NCBI GenBank assembly: GCA_950295325.1
Contig: OX485806.1
Coordinates: 54,803,169-54,867,168 of the forward strand
Direction of reading: 5' to 3'
DNA length: 64,000 bases
From: Polytrichum commune
Lineage: Eukaryota; Streptophyta; Polytrichopsida; Polytrichales; Polytrichaceae
Part shown: positions 1-11,179 of the stretch, one piece after another
Layout: each line of letters begins with the position of its first letter
Position numbering within the stretch: position 1 is the stretch's first letter
Notes under the pieces: generated by a model
Databases searched by the model: none
What the model was told of the DNA's origin: nothing
What the model saw: only the letters and a program-made list of their open reading frames with translations
Translations under genes and position numbers: made by a program

Positions 1-228
1 TCATTTTGACCTTTCTTCTTCTAGGCTAAATGCTAAATGAACTAATTTTCCCTAAATTCCCTATCAATTCTAACTTTTAATGCTAACATTCTAACTAAAA
101 GTGATCCCGCAGAGTGGTGGACCACTCAAAGGGTTCACACCGCCCCAATCGGGCCATTACCGTCAACGAGACCGAATGGGAAGGCTGTACCGCCTCACCC
201 TTCTCCGCAGGAGCTGATCCCCCAGCTG

Positions 229-1200
229 TGTCGCAACCCTTGCTAAGCCCCCTTGACAATCTTGCCAATTTTCAATTCTAGCAAAGGTTACGAGCGCTAA
301 CCATTCGCATTCCGCCATGCTAATGGTTAGCTCCTCCTACCCCGGACCTTATAGTTCATAGGAGGGAACCAACCCTCCTACTTTGCTTTTGGGACTCACC
401 CCTTAATCGGTAACCATTCCTTAGATGTGGACTTCCATCCATGGAAGCCCAATCCTATGTTGATCATCGCATTGCCGGAGCAACACTACAACAACCCGAA
501 CCATACTAGGCAACTATGGCCTCACAATGGACCAATGCCCATGGACGCCTTGCCGTTTGGCCTCGGGTGGGTGAGGCCACACCACCTCACCCATATAAGC
601 CTCTAGGACTCTACGCGGGGCCCCTACCCCACCGTCAACCAACCTCTTGTCTCTCTACCAAGAGTTGGGGCCAAGTGGACATTTTCCCTTAGCCGATGGG
701 CCTAGAAGCCCCCACAGCTTCAGACCATCATAACTTCCTTTTATGATGTCTGATCATAACAACCAACCACTCTATCTTCATCTACGCTTCACGTAGATGC
801 CGATGGACTCCTCACTTGCCCCATTCGGACAAGTGGTGAGGAAGTTATGCCTGTTTGAACCTTGGCAGTCCCGGGAATCACTCTCAGGCACTGCTGTACC
901 AGGGCGCTGTCCCGGGACAGCGCCCCACTCAAATGGCCATAACTCCTAGCTCACACCTCCGATTGAGGTGTTCTTGAGCATTCTAGAATCACCACGCCAT
1001 GAGCTACGCATAGCTCATGGCCTTACCCTTGTGCCTCCTAGTCTCCGTGGGTGGGAGGCGTTCCCAACGCCCGGGGCCCTCACCCACACTAGGATCACTT
1101 GGGCCCTCTCACCAACGGCGCCACAAGTCCCGGGTGTCACTCCGGGGTCCCCCTTGTGCCCATGGTGTTTCGGGCACTCCTCATGGAGAGGTGCGCGACA
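229..1200 (-). mobile_element. Solo LTR A (LTR family 1, long subfamily), 972 bp
   Basis: On the plus strand it runs from TGTCGCAACCC to GTGCGCGACA, giving TG...CA ends in both directions. It is flanked by a perfect 5-bp duplication AGCTG (224-228 and 1201-1205). The sense strand is minus, because copy D of the same family is followed on the plus strand by a primer binding site. It is GC-rich compared with its surroundings and holds the palindrome core CTGTCCCGGGACAG near 907-920. It has no internal domain, so it is a recombination product. It disrupts the MULE-1 transposase, and its edge supplies a false coding extension from 968 to 1200. Confidence 0.93.
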
Positions 1201-2348
1201 AGCTGGGTCATCTCTCGTTTGTAAGGTCTGTAAGACACCACCCTACTGTCTTGATACTTGCCAAGCTAAGATGTACTATGTTATTGGCAAAGGTGACATG
1301 ACCCGTGCATGCATCCATATGGGTCATCACCATCACCCTGTTTCGCAAGGTGTATGTAGAGAGTCTAAGGTCAAAATTCATGATCTCATTGGTAGAGAGG
1401 TTGAGAGGACTCCCACCGCCACCAACTCTGCCATTGCATTGGCTGCAAGTAAAGAGTTCCTGGCCAAGTATCTTCTCTGCACGGGATCTAATCCCAATAA
1501 AGTTATGGACCTGGAGTCCATGAAGTTTGTCATGGATAGGTACCAACACCTCAGCACCCCGAGTATTCGAAACACAGTCACTTCCTTCAAGCGCATTGGG
1601 CAAGGGGGGATCATTGACAGCATCACCGGACTGAGAGGTCATAGCAGTTGGCCCTATGTGCAAGAAAACAAATTCCCAGGCCAAGGAAAGCTGTTGGAGA
1701 AAGTCTATGTGTTCAAGATGTCCGAGGTGGGCCCTGGCTCTGGAGTGGACCTTGTCAGGAAAATGCAACCACACGGTGATCTGCAGGATGCTTGGGTCAT
1801 GTTTGACCATGTCAAAGCGTGTCAAGGGGTGGACAACCATGGCTTGCCATGTCTATGACTCGGCCTACTGCTGGGTTATGACTATTGCAGTATGTGATAT
1901 GCAGTCTGAGGATGTCACGGCGCAGAGCCTTCTTTGGCATGGGCTCAATGAAGTTATGCACAGACATGGCATTGCTAAAGTTAACTTCAAAGGGTTCATG
2001 GCGGACAGTGCACAAGCCAATTGGAATGCAGTTAGGATTATCTATGGCAATGGTGATCCCAAGGTTCCTATGGAGTCTCGCGAGAGGACATGTCTATTGC
2101 ATTGGACGGTGTCTATGGAACGCCACACCACCACCCACATCAAGCCCGACCTCCAACAACAACACAAGTTGTTATGCAAGCAGTACAAGGATGCCAAGAC
2201 TCCCGAGCAGTCCGAGTCCCGTTATCTTGCCATCCGGGCATGGTGGCTTTCCTCTGGAGCTGCATCCGAAGAAGGAATCAAGGACCTTGATACATGGCTT
2301 GCATTCTAGGACTTTTGTTACCGTCAATGGGGTGGTTTCATGCAACTA

Positions 2349-2479
2349 GTGAGTACCCACCCACTTTCTATTTCGCTTTTTGGTGTCAACTTTTTTTTTT
2401 GTTTTTTTTTGTGTCAGTTTAGGCTTTTGGCCTGTTTTTGTGCAAAACGTACTCACTACATTTTATTTATTTCTCTCAG
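2349..2479 (+). other. Intron in MULE-1 transposase (GT-AG)
   Basis: The donor CTA|GTGAGT lies just after the QWGGFMQL codons and the acceptor is the pyrimidine-rich TTTCTCTCAG. The next exon starts with codons for NFTDSELAEMPSCNL. The position is identical in MULE-2 and MULE-3. Confidence 0.8.
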
Positions 2480-3607
2480 AATTTCACAGATTCTGAGTTG
2501 GCAGAGATGCCATCTTGCAACCTCTCCGAGATAGTCCATAACAAATGGCTTCAGCAGTCTGGAACCGTGGCTCTAATCTGTATGTTGCGACCGTGGATGA
2601 TTTCGTGAGGGCGTTCATGCAATGTACGAACTACTACGCCTACTTGAAGGGTGATCGCTCTGGGGGTGGCCCAGGAAAAGAAGAACTTCGCCTTCGTGCT
2701 GCACTACGATCCGGTGACGCCAAAAGAATTGTTGCAGCACTCGAGCACATGCCTGGAACAGAGCATTGGTGCACCCGCAAACCCCAACTCGAAGGAGAGG
2801 AAGTCTTTGGCACCACCAAGCGCAAACTTGATATGCCCCTTGGTTCTGATCAAGATTCACATAGACCCGACAAGGTTAGCTTCTCTCATCCACGAGTGAG
2901 CACTAGGTCAACCAAGGCACGCACTGATTCCGCCACACCATCAGACCTGCCCCTAACACAATCCCCCGAGAAATCGATTCCACAACGGGTCACCCACGTC
3001 AATAACATTCAGGAGACCCACTGCGATGTCTCCAAGTGGCACATTTCTAGACTGCCCAAGACTTCCGCCAAGGCCTGCTTCGCCATGCAAGCTCGCACAA
3101 AGACCAAGTGCACCCAGAAGATCGTTCGGCATGGTAAAAGTACTCCAGCTCCTACGTACACCGGCTACATGCGCGATTACAAGAAGAACAAGGAATTCTT
3201 GACACAGTTCTTCTTCTGCAACGACGACATTGAGAGATGTGTCAAAGGCACTAGGAGGAAGTGGGTGCAGCACCGTCCGGATGTCCCGGACGTCTGGCCT
3301 GTCCTCACTGGGACAAACCTCACTCTCCAGGAGGTTTTGGCCCTTGAAGAAGGGGGATTCCAACTTCAACAGCGTCAAGATGTGTCACCCAGAAGACTTT
3401 TTGGCAACTCCTCCATGGCCGTACTCCCTACCCTAGCCCAAGCCAATCAATACCCTACGCTGAGGTTTGGAAAGAATATCCGACGCAGTAACAACGGTCC
3501 ATGCGTCCAACAACGCAACAAGTGGGAGTCAACCCTCAACGTCGACGGACAAATCACCTCCGTCACAATGATACCTCACCCAGGGATCGGGTGCATCATT
3601 CTCTTCC
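2480..3607 (+). pseudogene. MULE-1 transposase second exon, middle and linker region
   Basis: It opens with NFTDSELAEMPSCNL and HNKWLQQSG, loses frame by 1-2 nt near 2562, then stays open from 2545 to 3645. The conserved blocks also seen in MULE-2 and MULE-3 are NLYVATVDDF, a glycine-rich KEELRLRAA block, the LEGEEVFGTTKRK block, DIERCVKG, and VWPVLTGTNLTL followed by FQLQQR. The function of this middle region is unknown; its place between catalytic core and SWIM finger fits a structural or DNA-contacting role. The genuine coding sequence stops at 3607, where LTR B enters. Confidence 0.7.
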
Positions 3608-4544
3608 TGTCGCAACCCTTGCTAGTTTTCCTTCACTTAGCTTGACCGCCTTTCCAACCTAGCAAGTGCCACGAGCGCTAACCTGCACATCCCACGCACA
3701 TGCATGGTTAGCTCCCAAAACCGCGGACCTTCAAGCTCATGGCTAGGTCACCAAACCCTCCTACTCATGCATTCGGGACTCTCCCCTTCATAGGTAGCCA
3801 ATGGCTAAGGTGGACTTCCATCCATGGAAGTCCACTCTTGAGTTGATCATCGTGTTGCCAAAACAACACTACAACTACCCGGAGCACATTGCCAAGTATG
3901 CTCCGGGGGGGTCGGTCGGCTAAGCCGCCTCACCCATATAAGCCTCTAGGACTTTGGGCGGGGCCCCTACCCCAACATCAAGTATCCTTTTGTCTCTCTA
4001 CAAGGGTTGGGGCCAAGTGGACATTTTTCCTTAGCCGTTGGGGCTAGAACCCCCCAGCAGCTTCAGACCACAATAACTTCTACATATGATGTCTGATGCT
4101 CTCAAGCAACCACTCTATCGTCACCTACTCTTTCCGTAGATGCCGATGGACCCCTTTCTTGCCTCATTCGGGCAAGTATTGAGGAAGTTATGGCTCTTCA
4201 AACCTTGGCAGCCCCGGGCACCACTCCCAGGTCACTGCTGTCCCAGGGTGCTGTCCCGGGACAGCGCCCCACTCAAATGGCCATATCTCCTAGCTAGCAC
4301 CTCCGATTGAGGTGTTCCTTAGCATTCTAGAATTCCACCGCCATAAGCTCCTCATAACTTTTGGCCTTACCCTCATGACTCTTAGTCCCCGTGGGTGAGA
4401 GGCGTTCTCAACGCCCGGGGCCCTCACCCACACCAAGAATACTTGGGCCCTCTCACCAATGGCGCCACAAGTCCCGGGTGTCACTCCGGGGTCCCCCTTG
4501 TGCCCATGGTGTTGCGGGCACTCTTCATGGAGAGGTGCGCGACA
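3608..4544 (-). mobile_element. Solo LTR B (LTR family 1, short subfamily), 937 bp
   Basis: Its ends are TGTCGCAACCC and GTGCGCGACA on the plus strand, with a perfect CTTCC duplication (3603-3607 and 4545-4549). It is clearly diverged from A, C and D and closest to E, so the family has two subfamilies (about 972 and 925-937 bp). The palindrome core CTGTCCCGGGACAG is at 4251-4264. It sits in the transposase just before the SWIM finger. Confidence 0.93.
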
Positions 4545-4549
4545 CTTCC

Positions 4550-4815
4550 AGTCCTGAAAGAAGGCTAAGGTTGAAGACTACCGTATCTCTATCAGCACCT
4601 TCCCGTCCTGCACATGCCCGGATTTCGTGGAGATGTCAGCAAGAGCACTTGGGACGCGGCGCACTTGGGTGAACTGCAAGCACTTGTACTTCATCTTCCG
4701 TGTGACCTGCAACTTGGATCAATACCAAAATACTTTCATCCATGCTCCGAGCCTTAGTTTCAATGAAGTGAACCACCTCCTCGAAAGTGGCATCATGAAG
4801 CATGAAGGACCTTAG
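4550..4815 (+). pseudogene. MULE-1 transposase C-terminus with SWIM-type zinc finger
   Basis: Downstream of LTR B the frame resumes and reaches CTCPDF, then NCKHLYFIF, a CxCx(n)CxH arrangement known from SWIM fingers of MuDR-like transposases. It ends HAPSLSFNEVNHLLESG and then TAG at 4813-4815. A TGA lies near 4554, just after the LTR. The same block closes MULE-2 and MULE-3. Confidence 0.75.
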
Positions 4816-5423
4816 CGTGGATACCCGTAGGAGCTAGGCACCCCCCCTTATTTATAAATTCTCGCTAAGTCTTTCCTATTGCGTTGAGTATACTATAGTA
4901 TGAGTGCACATTTTCCGAAAATACCGTTGATATATCAGACCTATCATTATCTACATGATGTGAATTGTATTCATTTTTAGATATCTATAAAGGTTTCTAA
5001 ATATTTATGGGTCTCTCCTTCCAACGGTAGTTTTAGATGTTATTGAATGGTACGAGTTTTGCTACTTTGCTTGAATGCTTGAATTTTTTGACTTAGAATT
5101 TTCTCTTACGTTGTAACCATAGCCTATGATTAAGCGGCTCTCACCATAATATGAATAGTCAAAAGTTCCCTGGTTTAATTAGATCATGTGAACTAGTCTC
5201 TCTGAAAGGTACCGTAAAACCAAGTCTCTGTCCTTAAAGCCCTCAAAATTTGCACGGAAATAGGTCCATCATTTTTACTATAAAAAAAGGTCCCACGATT
5301 TTTTCTATTTATATTTGGAAAATTGGAAATTTTATTACTATAATTGGAAAGCGTTGATTTTTTTCTGCTCACCGTGAGCAGATTTTTTGCTCACCGCTCA
5401 CCGCTCGCGTCCCACCGCTCACA
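4816..5423 (+). other. MULE-1 3' non-coding flank and terminal repeats
   Basis: No gene is visible. The AT-rich sequence leads to a run of GCTCACCG repeats (5366-5423), including a small hairpin made of CTGCTCA and TGAGCAG at 5366-5382. This is taken to be the subterminal repeat region of the DNA transposon. Confidence 0.55.
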
Positions 5424-5904
5424 CGGTAGCGTCGTTGGACAAGTGGTCGGCTTGCAAGTGCATGCGACCCGGTTTATATTCCACCGTGTAATCAAATTCC
5501 TCTAATAGCAAGACCCACCTCGCTAACCTACCACTTAGCTCCGCCTTGTTTACCAAATACTTAATGGCCATGTGATCCACGAAGAAGACCACCGGGTTAT
5601 ACAAGAGGTAATGTCTAAACCTTTTCACAGAGAACACCATCGCCAGGCATTCCCTCTCGGTGGTTGAATAATTTCGTTCGGCCGGTGTCAATTGCTTGCT
5701 AGCTTTAGCAATGGGTTGATCTTTTTCTTTTTCTCCCGTAGATTGACAAAGCGCGCTACCCACCGCCACGTTGCTAGCATCACAAAAAACATGGAAGGGT
5801 TTATTCCAATCGAATGCCCTCAAAACGGGATAAGTGCTTAATTTATCCCTCAACTCGATCCTCGAAAGCCTTTTGGCATGCATCCGTCCATTCAAACTTG
5901 ACAT
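5422..5904 (-). pseudogene. gypsy RNase H domain
   Basis: The 160 codons show typical Ty3/gypsy RNase H blocks: the first acidic residue in VFCDASN, then PIAKASKQLTPAERNYSTTE with the conserved Glu, FVDHMAIKYLV, and the closing tether RWVLLLEEFDYTVEYKPG. The domain joins the RT frame by a frame change near 5880-5900. The last residues (SNDATV) come from the abutting transposon end, so the usual continuation into integrase is gone. Confidence 0.85.
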
Positions 5905-7450
5905 CCTTTTTGAGCAATTGTGTAATAAGGACCGCTATCTTTGAAAATTTTGGAATGAGTTCCCGGTACCATCCAACATGCCCTAGCAATTTAGAGATCC
6001 CTTTGGAATTGGTTGGAGTCTCCAACTCGCTTATGACCACAACCTTTTCCGGATCCGGTTCCCTCCCCTTTTCGCTAACAACATAGCCTAGCAATACTCC
6101 CCTATTGACTCCTAAGAATGTTTTATCCGGGTTCAAAGCTAACCTCATCTTCCTACACCTCACCAACGTCTCTCTAACATAATGTAAGTGATCACTCACA
6201 TTACTTTGAGTGCTAAAATCATCCACAAACACGGTCAAGGATTTAAACAACAAGTTCTTGAAGATATACATAACCAATCGTTGGAAAGTAGCCGGGGTAT
6301 TACATAGTCCAAATGGCATTACGATCCACACAAAAGTTCCCCAAGGTGTAGTGAAAGCCGTCTTATGGATATCTTGTAGGGCGATCGAAATTTGGTTGTA
6401 GCCCGCATACCCATCCATAAAAGTATATCTTGCATGACCTCCCACATCCTCAAGTAGCAACGTGATAAATGATAAGGAGAAATGATATTTTTGTGTGCAC
6501 GCGTTCAATTTCCTATAATCGACACACACCCTTAACTTTCCGTTCTTTTTCTTCACCAAAACCATTGGAGACACCCAATCCGTAATTTCCACCGGTTTAA
6601 TAAACCCGGCCTTCAACAATCTTTTCAATTCCGTCTTAACCACCAATTGCAATTTCGGGTTCATTTTTCTTTTCTTTTGTCTAATTGGCTTCGCTCCCGG
6701 AATCAATAGAATACGGTGTTCCACCATTTCTCTAGGAATCCCTTTAAGTTTATTGTATGACCAAGCAAAGGTGTCACTAAACTCATCTACTAATTCGCTA
6801 TACTCTCTAACCTCCTTCTCCTCCAATTTAGACCCCATCTTCATTTGGTGGACCTTGCCATTCTTCAACTTCACATTCACATACCGCCAATCCGCCTCCA
6901 ACACGTGGGTTTGCTCATCTTTGTTTCTATACCAATCCGCCGGCACATTGGGATAATCTTTGATATCGTGACCGACAACTATCCCCGTAGACGTAGTCCT
7001 AAAATGTAAAGGATCCTCTAACTTAGAAACCTCCAAGATAGCCTCCTCCTCTTGAGTCCCATCCACGTGTACTAGATTAACATCACTATCATCCACACTA
7101 TCCACCCAAGGCGTCAAACCCCCTAAAATCCACTCCTCTTCGGTGAGCACCTCACATGATTCCAACAACGAACAATCCTCGCCACTAGAACTAAATCTCT
7201 CATCACTCAAACATGGATGGTGAGATGTTGCCAATATATCGAACTCCGACTCGGGATATTCCTTTAACCATTGTGCATACTCCCCATTATTCCTATAATG
7301 GTAGAACCTAGGACCTAAACCTTCCGAACCCGAATCCATGATAGTGTTTTGACTTTTGGGATGAACAACTCCCACTAGAGCCTCCCATTTCTCATCCTTG
7401 GCTTTGTCAACACCTTCCTCCTCCAATGGTAGGTACAATTCTTTCTTCAT
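5843..7450 (-). pseudogene. gypsy reverse transcriptase with N-terminal linker
   Basis: The 535 open codons begin with an acidic linker and enter RT at SPMVLVKKKNGKLRVCVDYR. Next come FMDGYAGYNQI, MPFGLCNTPATFQR, the catalytic FVDD in TVFVDDF, and the thumb motif LLGHVGWYRELIPKF. All the usual motifs are visible, so this domain may be structurally intact even though the element is broken elsewhere. The frame differs from the protease frame upstream. Confidence 0.85.
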
Positions 7451-7476
7451 CCACCTTCCTTATGACCCAATTGATA

Positions 7477-7974
7477 CTATGACTCGATTATCCTTAGGAC
7501 CATAAGTAATGGATGGCTTTTTTCCCCTCCCCAATCTACTATGGCGTCCGCCATTCTTAACCAAGGCCTTCCCAACAAGATGGGGAATGTGTCCTTGTTG
7601 GAATGCATCTTAATCACATGAAAAATGATTAAATACTCCTCTTCCCCGGTGGTCATCCTACAATCCTTAATCATTCCCAAAGGTGTGGTTGAGCTTTGAT
7701 TTGCCATGTTTATAATCAAAGGTGAAGGACCCGTAAGACCAAGACCCAATTTCCTCATAGTGTGTTCCGGCAAGATGTTCAAACTACTACCTCCATCCAC
7801 TAGCACATTAGGAACCACCTTGTCCACTATGATGACCTTTATATCTATAGCCTTCACATCGCGACCTCCTTGTGATTGAATTCTAGCGGCAATTCTAGTT
7901 TTCACCTTCCTAGTCCTTCTATTCACCGGCATGCCGTCCTTGAGAGTCTTCCGTGCGACGGGTGAAATCTCCAA
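7477..7974 (-). pseudogene. gypsy aspartic protease
   Basis: The retropepsin-like sequence has VLVDGGSSLNIL as its active-site motif (DGG where DSG or DTG is more common) and a closing ILLGRPWLRMADAIVD block. It lies in the same frame as the upstream gag/linker segments, separated by single stops. It would process Gag-Pol. Confidence 0.75.
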
Positions 7975-8028
7975 TAGTTGTCCAAAGGTTATATCCGCCT
8001 TGAGCGAACTAAGGTCGGCCCATAAATC

Positions 8029-8706
8029 CTAAGCACTTGACTTCTCCACTTTGGCATTGCCGACACCATCAAACTTATCCAAAGGAATTTCCGGTCCTTC
8101 CCATTCTCCCATATCACTACCCTCTAAATCATGAACGACATTAGGTCTCTCCCTATCATGGAGGATCACATTCTCCTTTTCCAACTCTTTAGTGACCCTC
8201 CTAGCCACTCTAGCCATCTTGTCCAATTCAGAAATGTTAATGCCTTCGTTTAAAGAATATTCCTCTTGACCCTCCATTCCTACATCTAATGGATTTTTCT
8301 CCCTCATAGCCCTAGTTGTGACCGCCAAAGCCGGTGCCTCATGAATGACCTCATCATCTAGATTCCTCAACTCATAGATGATGGTATTGGTGTGTGGAGG
8401 CCATTGACCTTGTTCCTCTCCAATTCCCATCGGGAGAGGAAGCGTGTCATCATAATGAACATCCATCACACCATCTATAAATCTAACGTCTTGAGAATTA
8501 GACGGACCCGGATCCGTAGGAGGGGTTGGGCGCCTATTGTCAAAGTTTTGTGGACCTCCTTGTCTACCTTGAATCAGAATGTACCTGTTCGATGTTTGTA
8601 ATCCCGCCGGTGGATGAAACGTTTGTCTTGCATTACCATGGTCATAGTACAAATTCGGTGGCCTAAGATCATTCGGTGGTCCACCTTGTGGTCTAGCTCC
8701 CCTCAT
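8029..8706 (-). pseudogene. gypsy gag-pol linker region
   Basis: This is a proline- and glycine-rich open stretch of 225 codons between the zinc-knuckle segment and the protease. It shares one frame with both and is bounded by single stops at 8719-8721 and 8029-8031. No known domain is visible. Two isolated stops in an otherwise open frame suggest fairly recent decay. Confidence 0.6.
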
Positions 8707-8718
8707 GTTGTCTCGCGC

Positions 8719-9189
8719 TTATTGTTGTGTATTGGCCACCGGGTAAGGTACACTAATAACCTTGTCCGGTTGACGACATTCGTCCGAATGATGACTTCCG
8801 TCACAATTACTACAACCATAACCTTGCCCTTCGGACCAACATTGACCTTGGGTATGCCACCTTCCACAAAATGGATGGAACTCCTTCTTCTCATTGTCTT
8901 GACCCCTAGGAGGAGGACCCCTATTATTTCCTTGACCATATTTAGGTTGTACTTGGCCTCGTTGATTTTGTGGAGGTGGACCACCGTTTCTTCGTTGATC
9001 ATGGTTTTGTCCACTTCTACAAAATTGACGAGTGTGGCTCGGTTGGCCACATTGCATACACCATAAACCCGACGAATGTCTATCCGATTCAATTGGGGAG
9101 GAGGTCTCGGTTGTTGATTCTTCATCATTAACGACATTTGATCCGTGAGGCTTTGCATTTGCTTGATCATCACCTCTTGAAATCCCCAT
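8719..9189 (-). pseudogene. gypsy nucleocapsid region with zinc knuckles
   Basis: It carries Cys/His knuckles: CMQCGQPSHTRQFC (CX2CX4HX4C) and, further on, HPFCGRWHTQGQCW and CSNCDGSHHSDEC, the last two spaced like degenerate or alternative knuckles. Basic and glycine/proline-rich spacers lie between, as in nucleocapsid proteins that package retroelement RNA. It connects to the gag frame by a frame change near 9080-9110. Confidence 0.75.
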
Positions 9190-9953
9190 TGACTAGCACC
9201 CAACCTTCTCTCCACTTCCTCAAGATGAGGATCCGCTCTAGGGGCCGGTAATGCTAGAAGTGGCGCCGGTTCTCTAACCGCTAAAGGACGTGGACCCGTT
9301 TCGACCATAGCATAAGGAACTTGAGTCTCATACTTGATTGGATCTCCCGTGACCACCCTAGGTCGAATGGGAATGAATTGAGGTATCAATTCATCTTCCC
9401 TTCTCCACAACCTCTCGTGATTTTTATCCAAACTCTCTATCTCTCTAGCTGCCCGCTTCGCATCCGCCAATGTGTGAGGATTTCTCTCAAGAACTCCCCT
9501 AATTGTTCCTGACTTAAAGAACCCTTGAATGAAGAATTGCTTTAGTGTGTCATCGTTAAGCATGGTGCCCACAAATCATGTATACACTAAATCAAATCTC
9601 CTAATGTAAGCCGAAATCTCTTCTTCCCTACCTTGCTTCAATGAAGTTAATGCCCTCAAAGCCATGCTTTGACCAACCTCCGGAAGGAACTCGTTCAAAA
9701 ACTCCCTTTGTAATTTGTAATCCCTTTGGAACCATACCAGCCAATACCCCGGATTAGTCACGAGTGAACTAGCTAACCTCTCCATGTACATCTCCATATG
9801 CCTAGAAGGATCCTCATCCTTAGTTCCATAAAACTTAGGGAGGTGGGAAGGCATGTCCACCGCTTGTAAGTTTTGTGGAACCACGATTGGTAAGCCTCTC
9901 GGCCTAACCAATGGATCAATGGGTGGCATAGGAGGTATGGGTGGTGGATCCAT
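9080..9953 (-). pseudogene. gypsy gag (capsid region)
   Basis: It starts with ATG at 9953 (MDPPPIPPMPP) and contains the retrotransposon gag core: DPSRHMEMYMERL, then the segment ending REFLNEFLPEVGQSM and EEISAYIRRFD. A single in-frame TGA at 9576-9578 follows DLVYT; the frame then continues into GTMLNDDTLKQFFIQG. It would form the capsid of the virus-like particle in the cytoplasm. Confidence 0.75.
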
Positions 9954-11157
9954 TCTTCGGTCCGGATTTATGGTAACCGGTGCGCTCCCTTGTAACCCCT
10001 ATCAACGTTTATCGAAATTTCTTTCCTAAGTATATAATTTTTCGATGAAGTCTCACCACTCAACTTGGAAGGAGTTGCCTCTTTCTCAAGTTGAACCTCC
10101 GATTCTAATGTATTTAACAATGATCTAATACTAAGCTCGACATTCAAAAAACTTTCTATTCTAACATCAACTTCTTCTAACCCTTCGCTAATCCTAGATG
10201 ATCTCTTCTTACGCGTCGATTTTTCTAATTCTAGTATCAAGCTTGGTTTTTGGGATCGAGTTTTACCTTACATTTCATAAAGAATCGATCAACCCTTACT
10301 TGACCAAACACACTCCTCACCGACTTCCCTCTTTAATGTTATCACTTTTCTTGGTGTGACTTAAAAATTATGGAGGTGAGGAAAGAGAACCTGCAAGTCC
10401 ACTTAAGTGAAAAATCCCAAACAGAGGATAGGCATATTCATGTTAATTCTTAGTCAAGCCGGAGAATCATCTCCGTGCCATTTCTCAAATTGACACTCAC
10501 CACAATACCGAGAGTGGGGGGCTGACCTTTGTCATGCACCATATTAAAGACCGAGTCATCACCCTCTTGTCTTCAATACAATGCTATGACTAGGGAATTA
10601 CCCTCTACAACGGATAACGATAAAGACGAATACTAAAATTATTAATTAATTAATTAACAATTTCACTTTGAAGAAGTCGTCGTACCTTAAGCAATGGCTT
10701 CCCCCTGTAAGTTAGCACTCCCCTCGACCGTGACTCAATGTGACATCCCAATCACAATTTCTAACTAACAATTCTAATTTATAGTATCAACTCTCAAGTC
10801 CCAAGACTTGGAGACTCACCCCGGGGTGAGTGTCAAAGTCTAATATTCCTAAAATTAATTATCCCTCTAAAGTCTTAGTGAACTAATTGATCGTAAGTTC
10901 CTTTTATGTCCTTAGCAAATCCCAAAAAAGGATGTGGACATATCTTTGCCGCGCTCCTTCCTCAAAATGAAATTGCATAAATCACAATGCAATCCATCCC
11001 AAGGAAATAATCGAAATGCAACTAATCTAAATAATTCAAAAAATAAAAGCTTAAGAGTAAACACTTACCACGTCTTAAGTGCTCCTTCCTCTCTCTCAAA
11101 TTTGTGCCTCCAAGTCTTCTTAATTGCCTCCAAGTCTTGTGTCTACTTTCCGCTTCA
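9954..11157 (-). other. gypsy untranslated leader
   Basis: The 1.2 kb between primer site and gag has no convincing coding potential. A short open stretch (9968-10240) is charged but has no recognisable domain. Long leaders are usual in this group of plant gypsy elements. Confidence 0.5.
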
Positions 11158-11175
11158 CTCCCGGCGGACGCGCCA
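11158..11175 (-). promoter_or_regulatory. Primer-binding-site-like sequence next to the LTR
   Basis: Reading the minus strand, TGGCGCGTCCGCCGGGAG begins four bases after the LTR end. It resembles the TGGCGCCGTTGCCGGGG site used by many Athila/Tat elements (tRNA-Asp type) but differs in the middle. Its position supports the element orientation and the LTR boundary. Confidence 0.55.
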
Positions 11176-11179
11176 TTTA

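Larger units (their letters stand above)
112..4815 (+). pseudogene. MULE-1 transposase pseudogene (zinc finger - MULE core - SWIM)
   Basis: The segments 112-228, 1206-2348, 2480-3607 and 4550-4815 together match the transposases of MULE-2 and MULE-3. In order there is a cysteine/histidine-rich N-terminal part (VCKVCK near 1219, then IHMGHHHHP near 1315); a MULE-type catalytic core (HVYDSAY near 1850, FMADSAQANWNAV near 1995, and a Cys/His pair near 2095); a WW/QWGG segment before the intron; a linker region; and a SWIM-type CxC...CxH finger (4612-4690). Damage includes a frameshift near 1818 (DHVK to RVKGW), a Trp-to-TAG stop at 2307, a frameshift near 2562 and a TGA near 4554. If the two LTRs and one copy of each duplication are removed, the frame continues across both sites. 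It would have acted in the nucleus as a transposase and is not functional now. Confidence 0.75.
1..5435 (+). mobile_element. MULE-1: MULE-like DNA transposon copy, 5' end outside the window
   Basis: This is a decayed DNA transposon whose transposase reads on the plus strand from before about 112 to 4815. Its right end is a run of CGCTCAC-type repeats ending near 5423-5435. The same end type occurs near 16797, 21800 and 33365. About 160 bp inside the end lies a motif (5251-5266, reverse of GACCTATTTCCGTG) that recurs near 16873 and 21929 inside two of the other ends, so these are ends of one family. The coding part is split by two solo LTRs. The right end abuts the reverse-strand gypsy pol gene. 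The left end is not in the window. Confidence 0.7.

Noticed and set aside
968-1858. A 296-codon ORF that looks like one gene
   Set aside because: The first 78 codons lie in solo LTR A; only the part after 1205 is transposase.
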